A stretch of 64,000 nucleotides of DNA from Filimonas sp. (GTDB lineage: Bacteria > Bacteroidota > Bacteroidia > Chitinophagales > Chitinophagaceae): NCBI GenBank assembly GCA_017306865.1, contig JAFKHH010000011.1:868001-932000 (forward strand). Reading direction: 5' to 3'. The notes under the pieces were generated by a model. It made no database searches. It was not told the DNA's origin and worked only from the letters and a program-made list of their open reading frames with translations. Position numbers and translations under genes: made by a program. The first letter of the stretch is position 1. The number at the start of each line of letters is the position of its first letter. Shown here one piece after another: positions 7,923 to 16,565 of this stretch.

Positions 7923-8270
7923 TTAGCTTTTGTAGAGCTCAATTTTTCTTCCGTCAGGATCTACTATGATAGCCATAAACCCAAATTCAGTTTGCATTGG
8001 CTCTGATGAAAAAACAACTTGTTCTGCTTTTAGTTTATTGATTACAGTATCGAAATTATCAACGCCAAATCCAAGGCGTAAACTGGAGTCAGCTTCTGTT
8101 TGCTTTTTTGAGAAGGGATAAATTTCAAGAATAGTTTTATCAATGGAGGCAGAGTAGTGGTAAGGAGAATTGCCATGTTTATGGTACTCGAAAGTCAAAC
8201 CCAATAAATGATAAAAGTCGGCTAGTGTTTTTGGGTTTGCGGTTCTTATGACCAATAAGCGAATATCCAT
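7923..8270 (-). CDS. VOC-family (glyoxalase/bleomycin-resistance fold) protein
   Basis: Starting at ATG 8270, the 115-residue protein MDIRLLVIRTANPKTLADFY is a single vicinal-oxygen-chelate module. It has a C-terminal IIVDPDGRKIELYK strand, where E is the usual metal ligand. An upstream extension of 32 residues in the same frame has no family character and is rejected. Members bind metal and small substrates; the reaction here is unknown. Palindromic repeat modules lie on both sides. Confidence 0.85.
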   Translation of the reverse strand: MDIRLLVIRTANPKTLADFYHLLGLTFEYHKHGNSPYHYSASIDKTILEIYPFSKKQTEADSSLRLGFGVDNFDTVINKLKAEQVVFSSEPMQTEFGFMAIIVDPDGRKIELYKS

Positions 8271-8367
8271 TTGTAGCGTAGAATTATTTTTTGACAAAGA
8301 TGTTTCAAAATCCCCGGTTCGTGTCCTCACGCAATTGGGCGAATCGACTAGTAAAAACGTTATCAAT

Positions 8368-8434
8368 CATCCCAGTCTCCGACTGGGATGCCAAGGCTCT
8401 TCGACTCTGTCAATAGAATGTCGACAGAGTCGAA
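8368..8434. repeat. Two-hairpin intergenic module
   Basis: CATCCCAGTC/GACTGGGATG with a 3-base loop (8368-8390) is followed by TTCGACTCTGTC/GACAGAGTCGAA (8400-8434). Both stems are perfect. It lies between the 5' end of the VOC gene and the 3' end of the GNAT gene and is the cleanest copy of the module seen at 7257-7355. Confidence 0.75.
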
Positions 8435-8452
8435 GAATAAACAGTATGCTGT

Positions 8453-8974
8453 CTATTCACTTTTATTAATCGTATAGACAAAATTTAATTTAGTCGGCTC
8501 GCCGAAATATGCCACTTCCTGTTCACCTGTCTTAATAGCGCCGAGTCGTTCTATAGCTATTTGTGAGCGGATATTGGTTGCGCCTATATGAAATTGCACC
8601 TTATCTACATACTGAAAAGCATAGTCCAGCATTAGTTTTTTGACTGACGGATTAATGCCTGTTCCCCAAAACTTTGTACCATAGAATGTGTAACCGATAA
8701 AGATGCTTTTATCCGCTTCGCTGAAATCATAGAAACGGGTGCTGCCTGCAACTTCACCTGTTGCTTTGTCTACGATTTTAAATGCGCCTTTGCTTTGTAT
8801 TGCACCTTCAAAAAAGGACTGGAATACGTCACGCTTCCAGCGGTCTTTATTGGGGTGTTGTTCCCATATCTTTGGGTCGTTCGCTACGGCGTAAAGGGTT
8901 TCAAATTCATTCGCCTGCAGCGGGTATAAAATGGCTATATCATTTTCCAATGTTGGCTGTAATGGAAAAGTCAT
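8453..8974 (-). CDS. GNAT-family N-acetyltransferase (RimJ/RimL-like)
   Basis: The 173-residue protein has the GNAT fold pattern of ribosomal-protein or small-molecule acetyltransferases. It shows GEVAGSTRFYDF (beta strands before the active site), IFIGYTFYGTKFWGTGINPSVKKLML (acetyl-CoA loop region) and a final NIRSQIAIERLGA segment. ATG 8974 is chosen over an upstream TTG at 8980. The acceptor substrate is unknown. Confidence 0.85.
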   Translation of the reverse strand: MTFPLQPTLENDIAILYPLQANEFETLYAVANDPKIWEQHPNKDRWKRDVFQSFFEGAIQSKGAFKIVDKATGEVAGSTRFYDFSEADKSIFIGYTFYGTKFWGTGINPSVKKLMLDYAFQYVDKVQFHIGATNIRSQIAIERLGAIKTGEQEVAYFGEPTKLNFVYTINKSE

Positions 8975-9092
8975 GATCAAATATTTGGTGCAGCCCGAAG
9001 ATACTTAATCCCGCCGCGCCAGGACTGGTCCAGTTTCAGAAGAAATATTTGGTATGAATGGTGTTGCAAATCTTGCTACCAGTGCCTTCCGG

Positions 9093-10001
9093 CTAATTCA
9101 GTTTTTTTCTTTTTTGAGAAATATATAGCCCAAACAAAACCAATAACATGCCGACGAGTGTGTATAGCGTTAAAGGTTCATGTGTAGTAAAATGGGCGAT
9201 CAGGAAGCCGGCAAGCGGGCAAAGAAATAGCCAGAATGACGCTTTTACAGCATTGTCGCGTAGCATGTATAGCCACACCTGTACTGCAACAATAGACACG
9301 GGTATAGCAAGCCATAAAACGGAGCCTATAAACTTCATGTTCCAGGTATTCTGTGCGGGATGAAAGGTGAGTGCTGCAACGGGTAACAGGAAGATGCCGC
9401 CTAGCAAAGTCTGCCAGCCATTGATAGTTAAGATATGCAGACCATGCCAGCTTTTCCGGGAAAAATAAATAGTGCCGCCGGAATAGATCAGCATGCTGAG
9501 TAATAAGATCAGCAGGCCGCCTGGCGTAGCAAAGCTTTTTTGGAGTAATGGGGTAGCTGCAATTAATATACCTACAATGCATAGCACGAGGCTAATAAAG
9601 ATACCTGCGCCTGTACGTTGTTTGAAAAAGATAGCGCTCATTAGGCTGATGAAAACAGGGTTGGCTGCAATGGCGAGCGAGCCCAGGCCTGGGGAAATGT
9701 ATTGCATGGCTAATACATAGAGGCCGAGATAGAGCGAAATGTTCAGCAGTCCATACATGGCAATCTGTTTCCATTCTTCCTTTTGTGGCAGCCGGTTGCG
9801 TAGAACGCCATGCGTAATGACTAACATAAGTACACCTGCTACAAAGAACCGGGCAATACAAATGACAAAGGGTTGCGCAACTTGTAAACCTATTTTTGTT
9901 GCTACTGCTGCAGAAGGCCATAGCACAGAAAACAATAAGCCTGCTGCTAAAAGCTTTACTTCTGATGATCCTTTATAATTGGTTGTGTTGCCGGAGTCCA
10001 C
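9093..10001 (-). CDS. EamA/DMT-family transporter
   Basis: The 302-residue protein has ten hydrophobic helices arranged as two EamA repeats (about 18-145 and 160-295). The usual pattern of Pro and Gly-rich helix starts is present (LFSVLWPSAAVATKIG near the N-terminus). DMT proteins export metabolites or amino acids across the inner membrane; the cargo cannot be told. The start is GTG 10001, since no in-frame ATG precedes the first helix. Confidence 0.88.
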   Translation of the reverse strand: MDSGNTTNYKGSSEVKLLAAGLLFSVLWPSAAVATKIGLQVAQPFVICIARFFVAGVLMLVITHGVLRNRLPQKEEWKQIAMYGLLNISLYLGLYVLAMQYISPGLGSLAIAANPVFISLMSAIFFKQRTGAGIFISLVLCIVGILIAATPLLQKSFATPGGLLILLLSMLIYSGGTIYFSRKSWHGLHILTINGWQTLLGGIFLLPVAALTFHPAQNTWNMKFIGSVLWLAIPVSIVAVQVWLYMLRDNAVKASFWLFLCPLAGFLIAHFTTHEPLTLYTLVGMLLVLFGLYISQKRKKLN

Positions 10002-10209
10002 GCTAATACTATGTTTAAGAGGAGGACAAAGGTAAGGAAAGAGAGATGGTTATATGGCTGTATGGCTAAATGGTTGCATTGCTTAGGTAAATTTTACTTT
10101 GTTCAAGGCTTTAGGACGTCTGCTTATCTTTTACCCCAGCAGTACTGTTTAAACGATACTTGACGACTTTGCGTGAAATCTATTACAAAAACTCTATTTT
10201 AGTTTTTAT

Positions 10210-10761
10210 ATGATCTTATTTCACGCTTTTAAGCATCATTTACACACAATAGTGGCCTGGCTGGATGAGCATCGTTATCAATGGAACATTGATGTGAAAT
10301 TGCAGATTATGTCGTTTGGCAATTCCCAGCTTGATTTTTATATGGGCAACTTGTCTGTACAAGATATCAAAGGTGAAGTGCTGAAAAGATTGGAGGAAGA
10401 GAACATAGCTGAAAAAAAAGACTATGAAAGTTGGGTGAATGATAACGGTGGATACCGGACAGTGATGCTGTCTGATGGTTCGGAGTGGACGTTGCGTTAC
10501 GTAATACAAGCGGATTATGTACATATTCATCCGGCGCGTTATGCAAAGCATACGATCCGTGTAAAAGCAAATGCATTGAAGACCTGTGTTTGTTTTTTGC
10601 TATTGAATAAAGAGGCGATTGTTTTTTCAAACGAAATGATCAACTATTACCGGGGTCGTTTCCTGCAGTTGCCACCTGTTAATTTGAATGAGACACATGC
10701 GGAAATGGAAGCGGTATATAAAATGCTGATAGCTGCATCCCGCCCAGTTGATAACTTATAA
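10210..10761 (+). CDS. Hypothetical protein
   Basis: The 183-residue soluble protein is not recognised. It has an N-terminal segment with FHAFKHHLHTIVAWL and a middle part with SDGSEWTLRYVIQ and VHIHPARYAKHTIRVKAN. It ends 8 bp before the DUF1801 gene and is probably cotranscribed with it. Confidence 0.7.
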   Translation: MILFHAFKHHLHTIVAWLDEHRYQWNIDVKLQIMSFGNSQLDFYMGNLSVQDIKGEVLKRLEEENIAEKKDYESWVNDNGGYRTVMLSDGSEWTLRYVIQADYVHIHPARYAKHTIRVKANALKTCVCFLLLNKEAIVFSNEMINYYRGRFLQLPPVNLNETHAEMEAVYKMLIAASRPVDNL

Positions 10762-10769
10762 CGCTGTAT

Positions 10770-11150
10770 ATGAAATCAAAACCTGCTGTCAATCAAAAAG
10801 AGAAAGTAGATGCGCTTATGGCGCAACTCGAACATCCATTCAAGGCAGAAATAGAGGAAGTCCGTACCATTATACTTGCTGCCGGAAAAGAGCTGTATGA
10901 GCGCGTGAAGTGGAATGCGCCGAGCTTTTTTTACAACGAGGTGGATTTTGCTGCGTTCAACCTGCATCAGCAATCATTTCTGCAACTGATCCTGCTATTT
11001 CCTAAAGTAATAGTGTCTGATCCCGCTGGCATAATGGAAGGGGACTGGAAAGACAGGCGTCAAATGAAGTTTTATAGTATGGATGATGTAACGCAAAAGA
11101 AAAAGGCACTGGAGAAAATAGTGAAGGAATGGATTAAGTCAAATGTATGA
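10770..11150 (+). CDS. DUF1801 (YdhG-like) domain protein
   Basis: The 126-residue protein shows the DUF1801 pattern of a helical N-terminus followed by ERVKWNAPSFFYNEVDFAAF, then a beta-rich part and a helical C-terminus. The fold is related to the YdhG/iron-chaperone frataxin-like group, but no function is established for this member. It follows the hypothetical gene by 8 bp. Confidence 0.85.
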   Translation: MKSKPAVNQKEKVDALMAQLEHPFKAEIEEVRTIILAAGKELYERVKWNAPSFFYNEVDFAAFNLHQQSFLQLILLFPKVIVSDPAGIMEGDWKDRRQMKFYSMDDVTQKKKALEKIVKEWIKSNV

Positions 11151-11207
11151 GTGATGCTGTATGACTCCATGATTGATTTATATTTTTCGTGCCAAAGGGT
11201 TAATAGC

Positions 11208-12635
11208 TTAGGCCACCAATTGCGTATCCGGCGATAACAAATGTACAGACTGGCGAATGTCTTTTTTTACCAGCAAACCATTGACTGCGATAAGCAGGAA
11301 GTATAAGGAAAACCCAATTAGTAACGCAGGTATTAAACTAAGCGCTAGCCATTTTACAACCAAGAGGCTAAATACTGCGCACAATGGACTTCCTGCAACC
11401 GTGTAAATGACTTGTTTTGTTTTGATTGCTTTATTTTCTCTTGTATATAAGATTAATTGTATGAGTTGCGAAATGGCATAGGCTATTGCTGCACCTTCGT
11501 TTCGCAGGAAGGGGATGAGCAGGCAATCGCCTGCAACGTTTACCAGGCAGGTAAGACCAATAATGCGGAAGATACTGTGTAGCTTACCTTGTGCAAAGCT
11601 GTCTGTCCATAAAATATTATTGGCATAAAGGAAGGGCATAGATAGTGATAAAATAAAAATAGTATGGTTGTTCACTGCACCATATTTGCCTGCAGTAACT
11701 GTATCCATCAGGGGCGCCCAGCAAATATTGAGTAACAGGATTATGAAGGCGGCTATAAACATTTCTGCACGCATAATGGCCAAGATACCTTCGGTAATAG
11801 AATGATTGCCTTTGGCATATTTTACAAAACGTGGAATAAGCAGTGGTGCTACGACCAGTAAGGGAAAGGTAGCTACTTCAAATACTTTGTAAGCGAAACT
11901 ATATTCTGCTAACTGTGTAGCAGACGCAATAATACCTATAAGCAACCAGTCGAAGCGGGACATGAGTGTAGTAGAGATAACAACGCCTAATTGGGGCAAT
12001 GCCTCAGCCAGTAAGCCAAAGTATGCGCTGAAACCGGCAGTTAGTTGAATGCCGTTTTTTTTGCCGAAATAAATAAGCACAGATATGGCTAGCTCTGCTG
12101 CATCTCCTGCAATAAAGATTGCAACAAGTTGTGGGATAGAAATGATATGGATGGTGCCAGCTATGATCAATGCACTGCCTTTTACAATATTAGAAATAGC
12201 AGACATCCATGCGTAGGCTGAAAAAGCTTCTTTGCCGGCAATAGCCTGCTTAAAGGGTGATGCAAAATAGGATAAGAGCTTGCCGGCTCCTAAGGCTAGC
12301 AGAAAAGTGGTTGCTGGTTGTGTCTGTAGTAGTTGGCAGCATATTGCAAGCAGCCCGTAAAAAAGCGTACCGGTAAGCAATACGTGTAATAAATGGAGTG
12401 AAGTAACTGGCGATGTTTCCTGCCCGGAAGCTATTTTTTTTACCGTTAACTGGTCTAGTCCAAATGAAAGGATGTTGAATGCCGTAAATAGAAATGCGAG
12501 CGACCAGTTGAACGCCCCGAAACTTTCTTTAGATAACTGTCGCGACAGGATATAGAAGATCGCCAGGCTGAAAACCTGGTTTACGGCCTGTTGTACAATG
12601 TTTGCAGATATGTTCCTGATAAGCCTGCTTCGCAT
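11208..12635 (-). CDS. Polysaccharide flippase (MATE/Wzx-like)
   Basis: The 475-residue integral membrane protein has about 14 helices and the Wzx/MurJ-like opening (NISANIVQQAVNQVFSLAIF, then LSRQLSKESFGAFNW). Such proteins move lipid-linked oligosaccharides across the inner membrane. No glycosyltransferases or other polysaccharide genes are adjacent, so its substrate is unknown. ATG 12635 is preferred over the TTG at 12668. Confidence in the superfamily is good, in the exact role moderate. Confidence 0.82.
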   Translation of the reverse strand: MRSRLIRNISANIVQQAVNQVFSLAIFYILSRQLSKESFGAFNWSLAFLFTAFNILSFGLDQLTVKKIASGQETSPVTSLHLLHVLLTGTLFYGLLAICCQLLQTQPATTFLLALGAGKLLSYFASPFKQAIAGKEAFSAYAWMSAISNIVKGSALIIAGTIHIISIPQLVAIFIAGDAAELAISVLIYFGKKNGIQLTAGFSAYFGLLAEALPQLGVVISTTLMSRFDWLLIGIIASATQLAEYSFAYKVFEVATFPLLVVAPLLIPRFVKYAKGNHSITEGILAIMRAEMFIAAFIILLLNICWAPLMDTVTAGKYGAVNNHTIFILSLSMPFLYANNILWTDSFAQGKLHSIFRIIGLTCLVNVAGDCLLIPFLRNEGAAIAYAISQLIQLILYTRENKAIKTKQVIYTVAGSPLCAVFSLLVVKWLALSLIPALLIGFSLYFLLIAVNGLLVKKDIRQSVHLLSPDTQLVA

Positions 12636-12760
12636 ATAGGTATGGCAATGCCCGGAGGCTATGCCCAAAGTAAATACGTGCCTGTAATAAAAAGGTTGCC
12701 AGTGTAACTGTTGAACAATAATTAGATGTTGTTTGTATTTTAGTGAAACAAATAAAATGT

Positions 12761-13123
12761 ATGCATACCCTTTCTGTTATTTTAATTGCGCTGGTCGCAA
12801 TAGAGCATTTGTACATTCTCTGGATAGAAATGTTTGCCTGGACTACAAAAGGAAAAGCTACTTTCAAGGGACTGCCGGAAGGTTTCTTTGAACAATCCAA
12901 AGCATTGGCAGCAAACCAGGGTTTGTATAATGGGTTTCTTGCTGCGGGGCTCATATGGTCGTTGCTTATCAGTGATGCGCAATGGTCTAAAAACGTGGCC
13001 ATATTCTTCCTGGCTTGTGTAGTTGTTGCCGGTGTATATGGCAGCCTTACAGCTTCTAAATCTATTTTTGTAAAACAAGGATTACCGGCATTGATTGCTT
13101 TGATCGTTGTCTTGCTTGTATAG
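12761..13123 (+). CDS. DUF1304 membrane protein
   Basis: Starting at ATG 12761, the 120-residue protein MHTLSVILIALVAIEHLYIL has four membrane helices and the conserved EMFAW and NQGLYNGFLAAGL motifs of DUF1304. The function of this family is unknown. A GTG at 12743 would add six residues. It converges on an AraC gene, with a bidirectional hairpin between them. Confidence 0.85.
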   Translation: MHTLSVILIALVAIEHLYILWIEMFAWTTKGKATFKGLPEGFFEQSKALAANQGLYNGFLAAGLIWSLLISDAQWSKNVAIFFLACVVVAGVYGSLTASKSIFVKQGLPALIALIVVLLV

Positions 13124-13138
13124 CTGTTTTAAATAAAA

Positions 13139-13171
13139 ATGCTACAGGCCGTGATCACAACCTGTAGCATT
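13139..13171. terminator. Bidirectional terminator hairpin
   Basis: AATGCTACAGG (13139-13149) pairs perfectly with CCTGTAGCATT (13161-13171) around an 11-base loop, between two convergent genes. Confidence 0.75.
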
Positions 13172-13189
13172 CATTGGGCAAACATATTG

Positions 13190-14176
13190 TTAGTTTGTTC
13201 CGTAAGCCATTTCCCTGTTGTACTTGTTGCGATATTGTACAGGAGACAAACCGGTTATTCTTTTGAATGTAGTCCGGAATGCTTTTGGGTCTGTATAACC
13301 AATATTGTACATGACTTCATTTACATTTTCGCGGGAACGTTCCAGGCTAAGTTTAGCAGCCTCTATTTTTACGCGTTGAATGTATTCCGCCACAGTGTTA
13401 GATGTTGCCTTCTTAAAACGACGCTCCAGGTTACGACGGCCCAATGCAAACATAGTCGCCAGTTGGTCCACCGTTATTTTTTCCTGGAAATTGCTTTCGA
13501 TGAATTGTTGTGCTTTTTTGATCGGCTCATCTTCATGCTCTTTCTGCCCTTGAAATATGGTGAAGGAGAGTTGGTTTTGCCGCTCTATTTCAATAGCGAA
13601 TACCTTAGCTGCAAGTACAGACATATCCCTGCCAGCAAATTTTTCTATCAGGTATAAGATCAGGTTCAGGTAAGAGAAGGCCCCGCCGCTGGAATAGATA
13701 CCATGCTCGTCTGTAATGATCTTTTCAGTTACCAGTTCTACTTCCGGGAACATGCGTTTGAAGTGGCTTTCTGCCATCCAGTGCGTTGCGCATTTTTTGC
13801 CGTTTACCAAACCGGTAGAGGCAAGTAAAAAAGCGCCAAGACAAAGGCTTGCTATTTCAGCTCCGTTGTTGTATTGTTCTTTTAACCAGGGGATAAAAGC
13901 TTTATTATTTTCGATAGCTTCTATCAGGTCACCATCCAAGGCAGGTATGATGATGAGATCTGTCTTTTTCACTTCATCTATAAGTACATGCGTCCTCGCC
14001 ATAAAAAGTCCGCCGCTTAGTGGTGTTTCTTTTTCTATACCAACTAATTGAACGTTAAACATGGGAGGCTCTTCACGCGAGGCGCGAAATGCATTTACCT
14101 GTGTTAGCAACTGTCGCGTGCCTTCCAGACTGCCTAAAATAGCGCCTTTGGGAACCAAAATCGATACGTGTTTCAT
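13190..14176 (-). CDS. GlxA-family AraC transcriptional regulator with DJ-1/PfpI domain
   Basis: The 328-residue protein joins an N-terminal DJ-1/PfpI-like domain (about residues 1-190, with a nucleophile-elbow-like ASLCLGAFLLASTG and CATHW) to a C-terminal AraC double helix-turn-helix (about 230-320, ending GYTDPKAFRTTFKRITGLSP). This is the GlxA type, in which the DJ-1 domain usually serves as a regulatory rather than catalytic module. ATG 14176 (MKHVSILVPKGA) is chosen because the 40 residues upstream lack family character. The regulated genes are not apparent. Confidence 0.92.
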   Translation of the reverse strand: MKHVSILVPKGAILGSLEGTRQLLTQVNAFRASREEPPMFNVQLVGIEKETPLSGGLFMARTHVLIDEVKKTDLIIIPALDGDLIEAIENNKAFIPWLKEQYNNGAEIASLCLGAFLLASTGLVNGKKCATHWMAESHFKRMFPEVELVTEKIITDEHGIYSSGGAFSYLNLILYLIEKFAGRDMSVLAAKVFAIEIERQNQLSFTIFQGQKEHEDEPIKKAQQFIESNFQEKITVDQLATMFALGRRNLERRFKKATSNTVAEYIQRVKIEAAKLSLERSRENVNEVMYNIGYTDPKAFRTTFKRITGLSPVQYRNKYNREMAYGTN

Positions 14177-14439
14177 AAGAAAAATGAATAAAGGGTGATT
14201 GATGCAACTGGTGTCAGAGTACCAATTTAGGACAGTTGCAACTATTTTGAAGGAAAAGCCGCAAAATATTGACAAGCGGCACGAAGAAAAATGCATGTAT
14301 AGGCATGTATTCGCTTACATACTTGTTTGTAAAGAATGCAAAAAGCAGCAGGGTGTGTGTATATGCTGCCGGGAATTTAGCCACAAAGATCACAAGGCTA
14401 ATATAGAGGGAACACAATAGGCAGGCTATAAATCTGCGC
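14177..14439. other. Intergenic region without supported gene
   Basis: Both strands hold short open frames here (14214-14465 minus and 14199-14420 plus), but neither has a family signature or a convincing start. The wording GCCACAAAGATCACAAGGC near 14381 belongs to the dispersed low-complexity repeats. Confidence 0.4.
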
Positions 14440-14739
14440 CTATACAAATGGCGCTTTGTTTTCATCTATATTCTCCAGTGTAAGTAGCAGGTTATGTAAA
14501 AAGATTTTCTGTTCTCTGCTCAGGGTGTTAAGATCTATTTCGCCATTGTTAAGTGTAGCTATTTTTTCCTCGTTTAATAATAAGTCTAAATGATTGGCTT
14601 TCCACAGGTTTGTAAAAGTGTCATCATCAGACGTTACATTAATCTGTTGGTGTGTTGCCGGTTCGGTTTTAAAAGAGATGGTCGCTTGTATAGTATGACC
14701 AGCATTAACAATATTTACATTTTTTGTGGTAGTGTACAT
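14440..14739 (-). CDS. Hypothetical protein
   Basis: Starting at ATG 14739 (MYTTTKNVNIVNAGHTIQAT), the 99-residue soluble protein is acidic in its C-terminal half (NEEKIATLNNGEIDLNTL). I do not recognise a family. A longer frame opens with TTG at 14787. Codon use looks genuine. Confidence 0.6.
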   Translation of the reverse strand: MYTTTKNVNIVNAGHTIQATISFKTEPATHQQINVTSDDDTFTNLWKANHLDLLLNEEKIATLNNGEIDLNTLSREQKIFLHNLLLTLENIDENKAPFV

Positions 14740-14929
14740 TTTGTGTTTATTTAAAATGAAGCCATTGTCGGAAGTGGCTGGCAACAAAATTTTAACATGG
14801 AAAAGGTTAGGATGCGTGGTTAATTAGAAGTACCTTGTTAATCCCCCTCTTAAAAAAAGTGTCTATTCCCTTGCAGTTTATTTAATCCGTCTTGTGAAAC
14901 TGTTTTTTGTTTACCTGAAAACAGTGCGT

Positions 14930-15349
14930 ATGTATAACTATAACAATTTGCTTTTGCTGGATGACGATGCTGATGACCGTGCGTTTTTTAAAGAAGCATT
15001 ATCATGTGTAGCACCTGGTGTTCATTGTCACATGGCGTCAAACGGCAGGGAAGGGCTTTCACTATTATCCTTTATGTCTCCTGATATTATAGTAGCAGAT
15101 ATTAATATGCCTGTTATGAATGGTCGTGTATTCCTGCAAGAGTTACATACATGGACTACACATCCGCCTGTAATTATGATGAGCACATGTAGTAACGAAC
15201 TGTCTGAGATGCGAAAAATGGGTGCTGCTCATTTTTTTCAAAAGCCTATTACATTTAAAGCGCTGTGTACAATCGTGCAAACTATTTTTGAACATGCATG
15301 GACTATAGCACAACTGGCAGGTGACAGAAAGGTGGCTCCATCTTTATAA
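14930..15349 (+). CDS. Single-domain response regulator
   Basis: The 139-residue protein is one receiver domain: acidic cluster LLLDDDADD near the start, phosphoacceptor Asp in DIIVADINMPVMNG, and the conserved Lys in FFQKPITF. No output domain follows, so it acts by protein contact like CheY or Spo0F-type regulators. GTG 14894 would add 12 hydrophobic residues and is less likely than ATG 14930. No kinase is adjacent. Confidence 0.88.
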   Translation: MYNYNNLLLLDDDADDRAFFKEALSCVAPGVHCHMASNGREGLSLLSFMSPDIIVADINMPVMNGRVFLQELHTWTTHPPVIMMSTCSNELSEMRKMGAAHFFQKPITFKALCTIVQTIFEHAWTIAQLAGDRKVAPSL

Positions 15350-15685
15350 GGTGAAGCGCAATTGCTCATCGTTGCCTGCTTCAGGCACCAGCCGCATAAA
15401 GTTATCGTATTCCGCATCCTGGTTGCTGTACACACCGTAAGCATTCAGGCTATAGCCGAGAGTGCCATCCTTCGCTTTTAGTACATACAGTATGCTCATG
15501 TCTGAAGGGTTGGTGTTTTCTTCAAAACGGTAAACGCGTATCAGTAAAAGCTCTTCCGGTTTATAGACTTTGTTTTCCTCGCTTTTAAGCCCATCTTCTG
15601 CCCAGGCAAACTCCTGTTCTATTCCTCTTTCTTTCAGCGTATTCAATACCTCTGTTAGTGTTGTCATTTGATGTGGCATTTGCAT
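15344..15685 (-). CDS. Small conserved protein of unknown function
   Basis: The 113-residue protein (MTTLTEVLNTLKERGIEQEF after a short leader) resembles small Bacteroidota proteins that databases sometimes label phosphoribosylpyrophosphate synthetase. The size and lack of a PRPP-synthetase motif make that label implausible. An AAAAGGA five bases before ATG 15685 supports that start. Its 3' end overlaps the convergent receiver gene by 6 bp. Confidence 0.65.
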   Translation of the reverse strand: MQMPHQMTTLTEVLNTLKERGIEQEFAWAEDGLKSEENKVYKPEELLLIRVYRFEENTNPSDMSILYVLKAKDGTLGYSLNAYGVYSNQDAEYDNFMRLVPEAGNDEQLRFTL

Positions 15686-15836
15686 AACATTCCTTTTAAT
15701 GGTTATAACAAATCGAGTGCAAACATTGTTCCGGTTAGCGGATATTTTATTCCGGGAATGTGTGTAGGCCGGTGATGCTATGCAAAAGCGCTTTTAATGA
15801 GTATATTTATAAGAACTGCCAAAACTAATTTCCGGT

Positions 15837-16319
15837 ATGAAAAATACAGACCAGCCAGCAGGCGTGGCAAAACATATTTTGACCACCACTTTAATAGCGG
15901 GCACATTAGACCTCGTAAGCGTATGGCTGATTTATGGCCCCATTAAGCAAAAAACAGATATGGGCAAAATACTGAAGGGTATAGCCGGTGGTGCATTTGG
16001 TAAGAGTGCCTATGGTGGCGGGAGTGACATGATTGTGTACGGCTTGTTTTTCCATTATCTCATTGCCTGTTGTTTTACGCTTGCATACTTTCTGCTATAT
16101 CCTAAAATAGCTTTTCTCCGCAGGCATGTGGTACTGAGTGGGTTGTTGTATGGCATTGTAGCGTGGGTGTGGATGAATATTGTAATACTGCCCATGACAA
16201 ATGTGCCGCGCGGGCCATTTAAAATAGAAGGTGTAGTAATAGGTATGCTACTGTTGATGTTCTTTATAGGCTTGCCTATTTCTTTGCTTACCCATGCGTA
16301 TTACACCAGGAAGAAGTAA
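15837..16319 (+). CDS. Four-helix membrane protein (YagU/DUF1440-like)
   Basis: The 160-residue protein has four hydrophobic helices (about 13-33, 62-85, 97-118, 128-152) and loop motifs AGGAFGKSAYGGGSDM and PRGPFKIEG. It resembles YagU/DUF1440 inner-membrane proteins, whose function is unclear. The assignment is by general pattern only. Two hairpins follow the gene. Confidence 0.65.
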   Translation: MKNTDQPAGVAKHILTTTLIAGTLDLVSVWLIYGPIKQKTDMGKILKGIAGGAFGKSAYGGGSDMIVYGLFFHYLIACCFTLAYFLLYPKIAFLRRHVVLSGLLYGIVAWVWMNIVILPMTNVPRGPFKIEGVVIGMLLLMFFIGLPISLLTHAYYTRKK

Positions 16320-16412
16320 GAATTATTATTAGCTGACTAAGTTTAGTAATCTGTCTCGGTATAAACCTTCATTTGTTTACCGACGGTGTTACCTTTTGTC
16401 TTGATACAAAAT

Positions 16413-16445
16413 AATCCTGACAGGTCTCAAAGACCTGTCAGGATT
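16413..16445. repeat. CCTGACAGGTC palindrome
   Basis: AATCCTGACAGGTC (16413-16426) pairs perfectly with GACCTGTCAGGATT (16432-16445) around TCAAA. A stem of 14 bp without a T tract looks more like a dispersed palindrome than a terminator. Confidence 0.65.
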
Positions 16446-16502
16446 CTGCAGCCGTTTACTGCTATACAGTTGGCCAAACAGTAATGCTAATGTATATAAT
16501 AT

Positions 16503-16548
16503 AAATAAAGAGCCAATGACGCATTATGCGTTCATTGGCTCTTTATTT
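16503..16548. terminator. Bidirectional terminator
   Basis: AAATAAAGAGCCAATGA (16503-16519) pairs perfectly with TCATTGGCTCTTTATTT (16532-16548), and the loop itself contains CGCA/TGCG. T-rich on both sides, it separates two convergent genes. Confidence 0.8.
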
Positions 16549-16565
16549 ATACGTTGAGGTTTTAC

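Noticed and set aside
13139-13657. 172-codon open frame on the plus strand
   Set aside because: It starts in a terminator hairpin and runs antisense to the GlxA-type regulator.
14214-14465. 83-codon hydrophobic frame on the minus strand
   Set aside because: It overlaps the downstream gene's end, has an unlikely Phe-rich pattern and contains dispersed repeat sequence; not convincing as a gene.
15344-15685. Phosphoribosylpyrophosphate synthetase
   Set aside because: The protein is only 113 residues and lacks the PRPP-binding motif; the database name for similar proteins is probably wrong.
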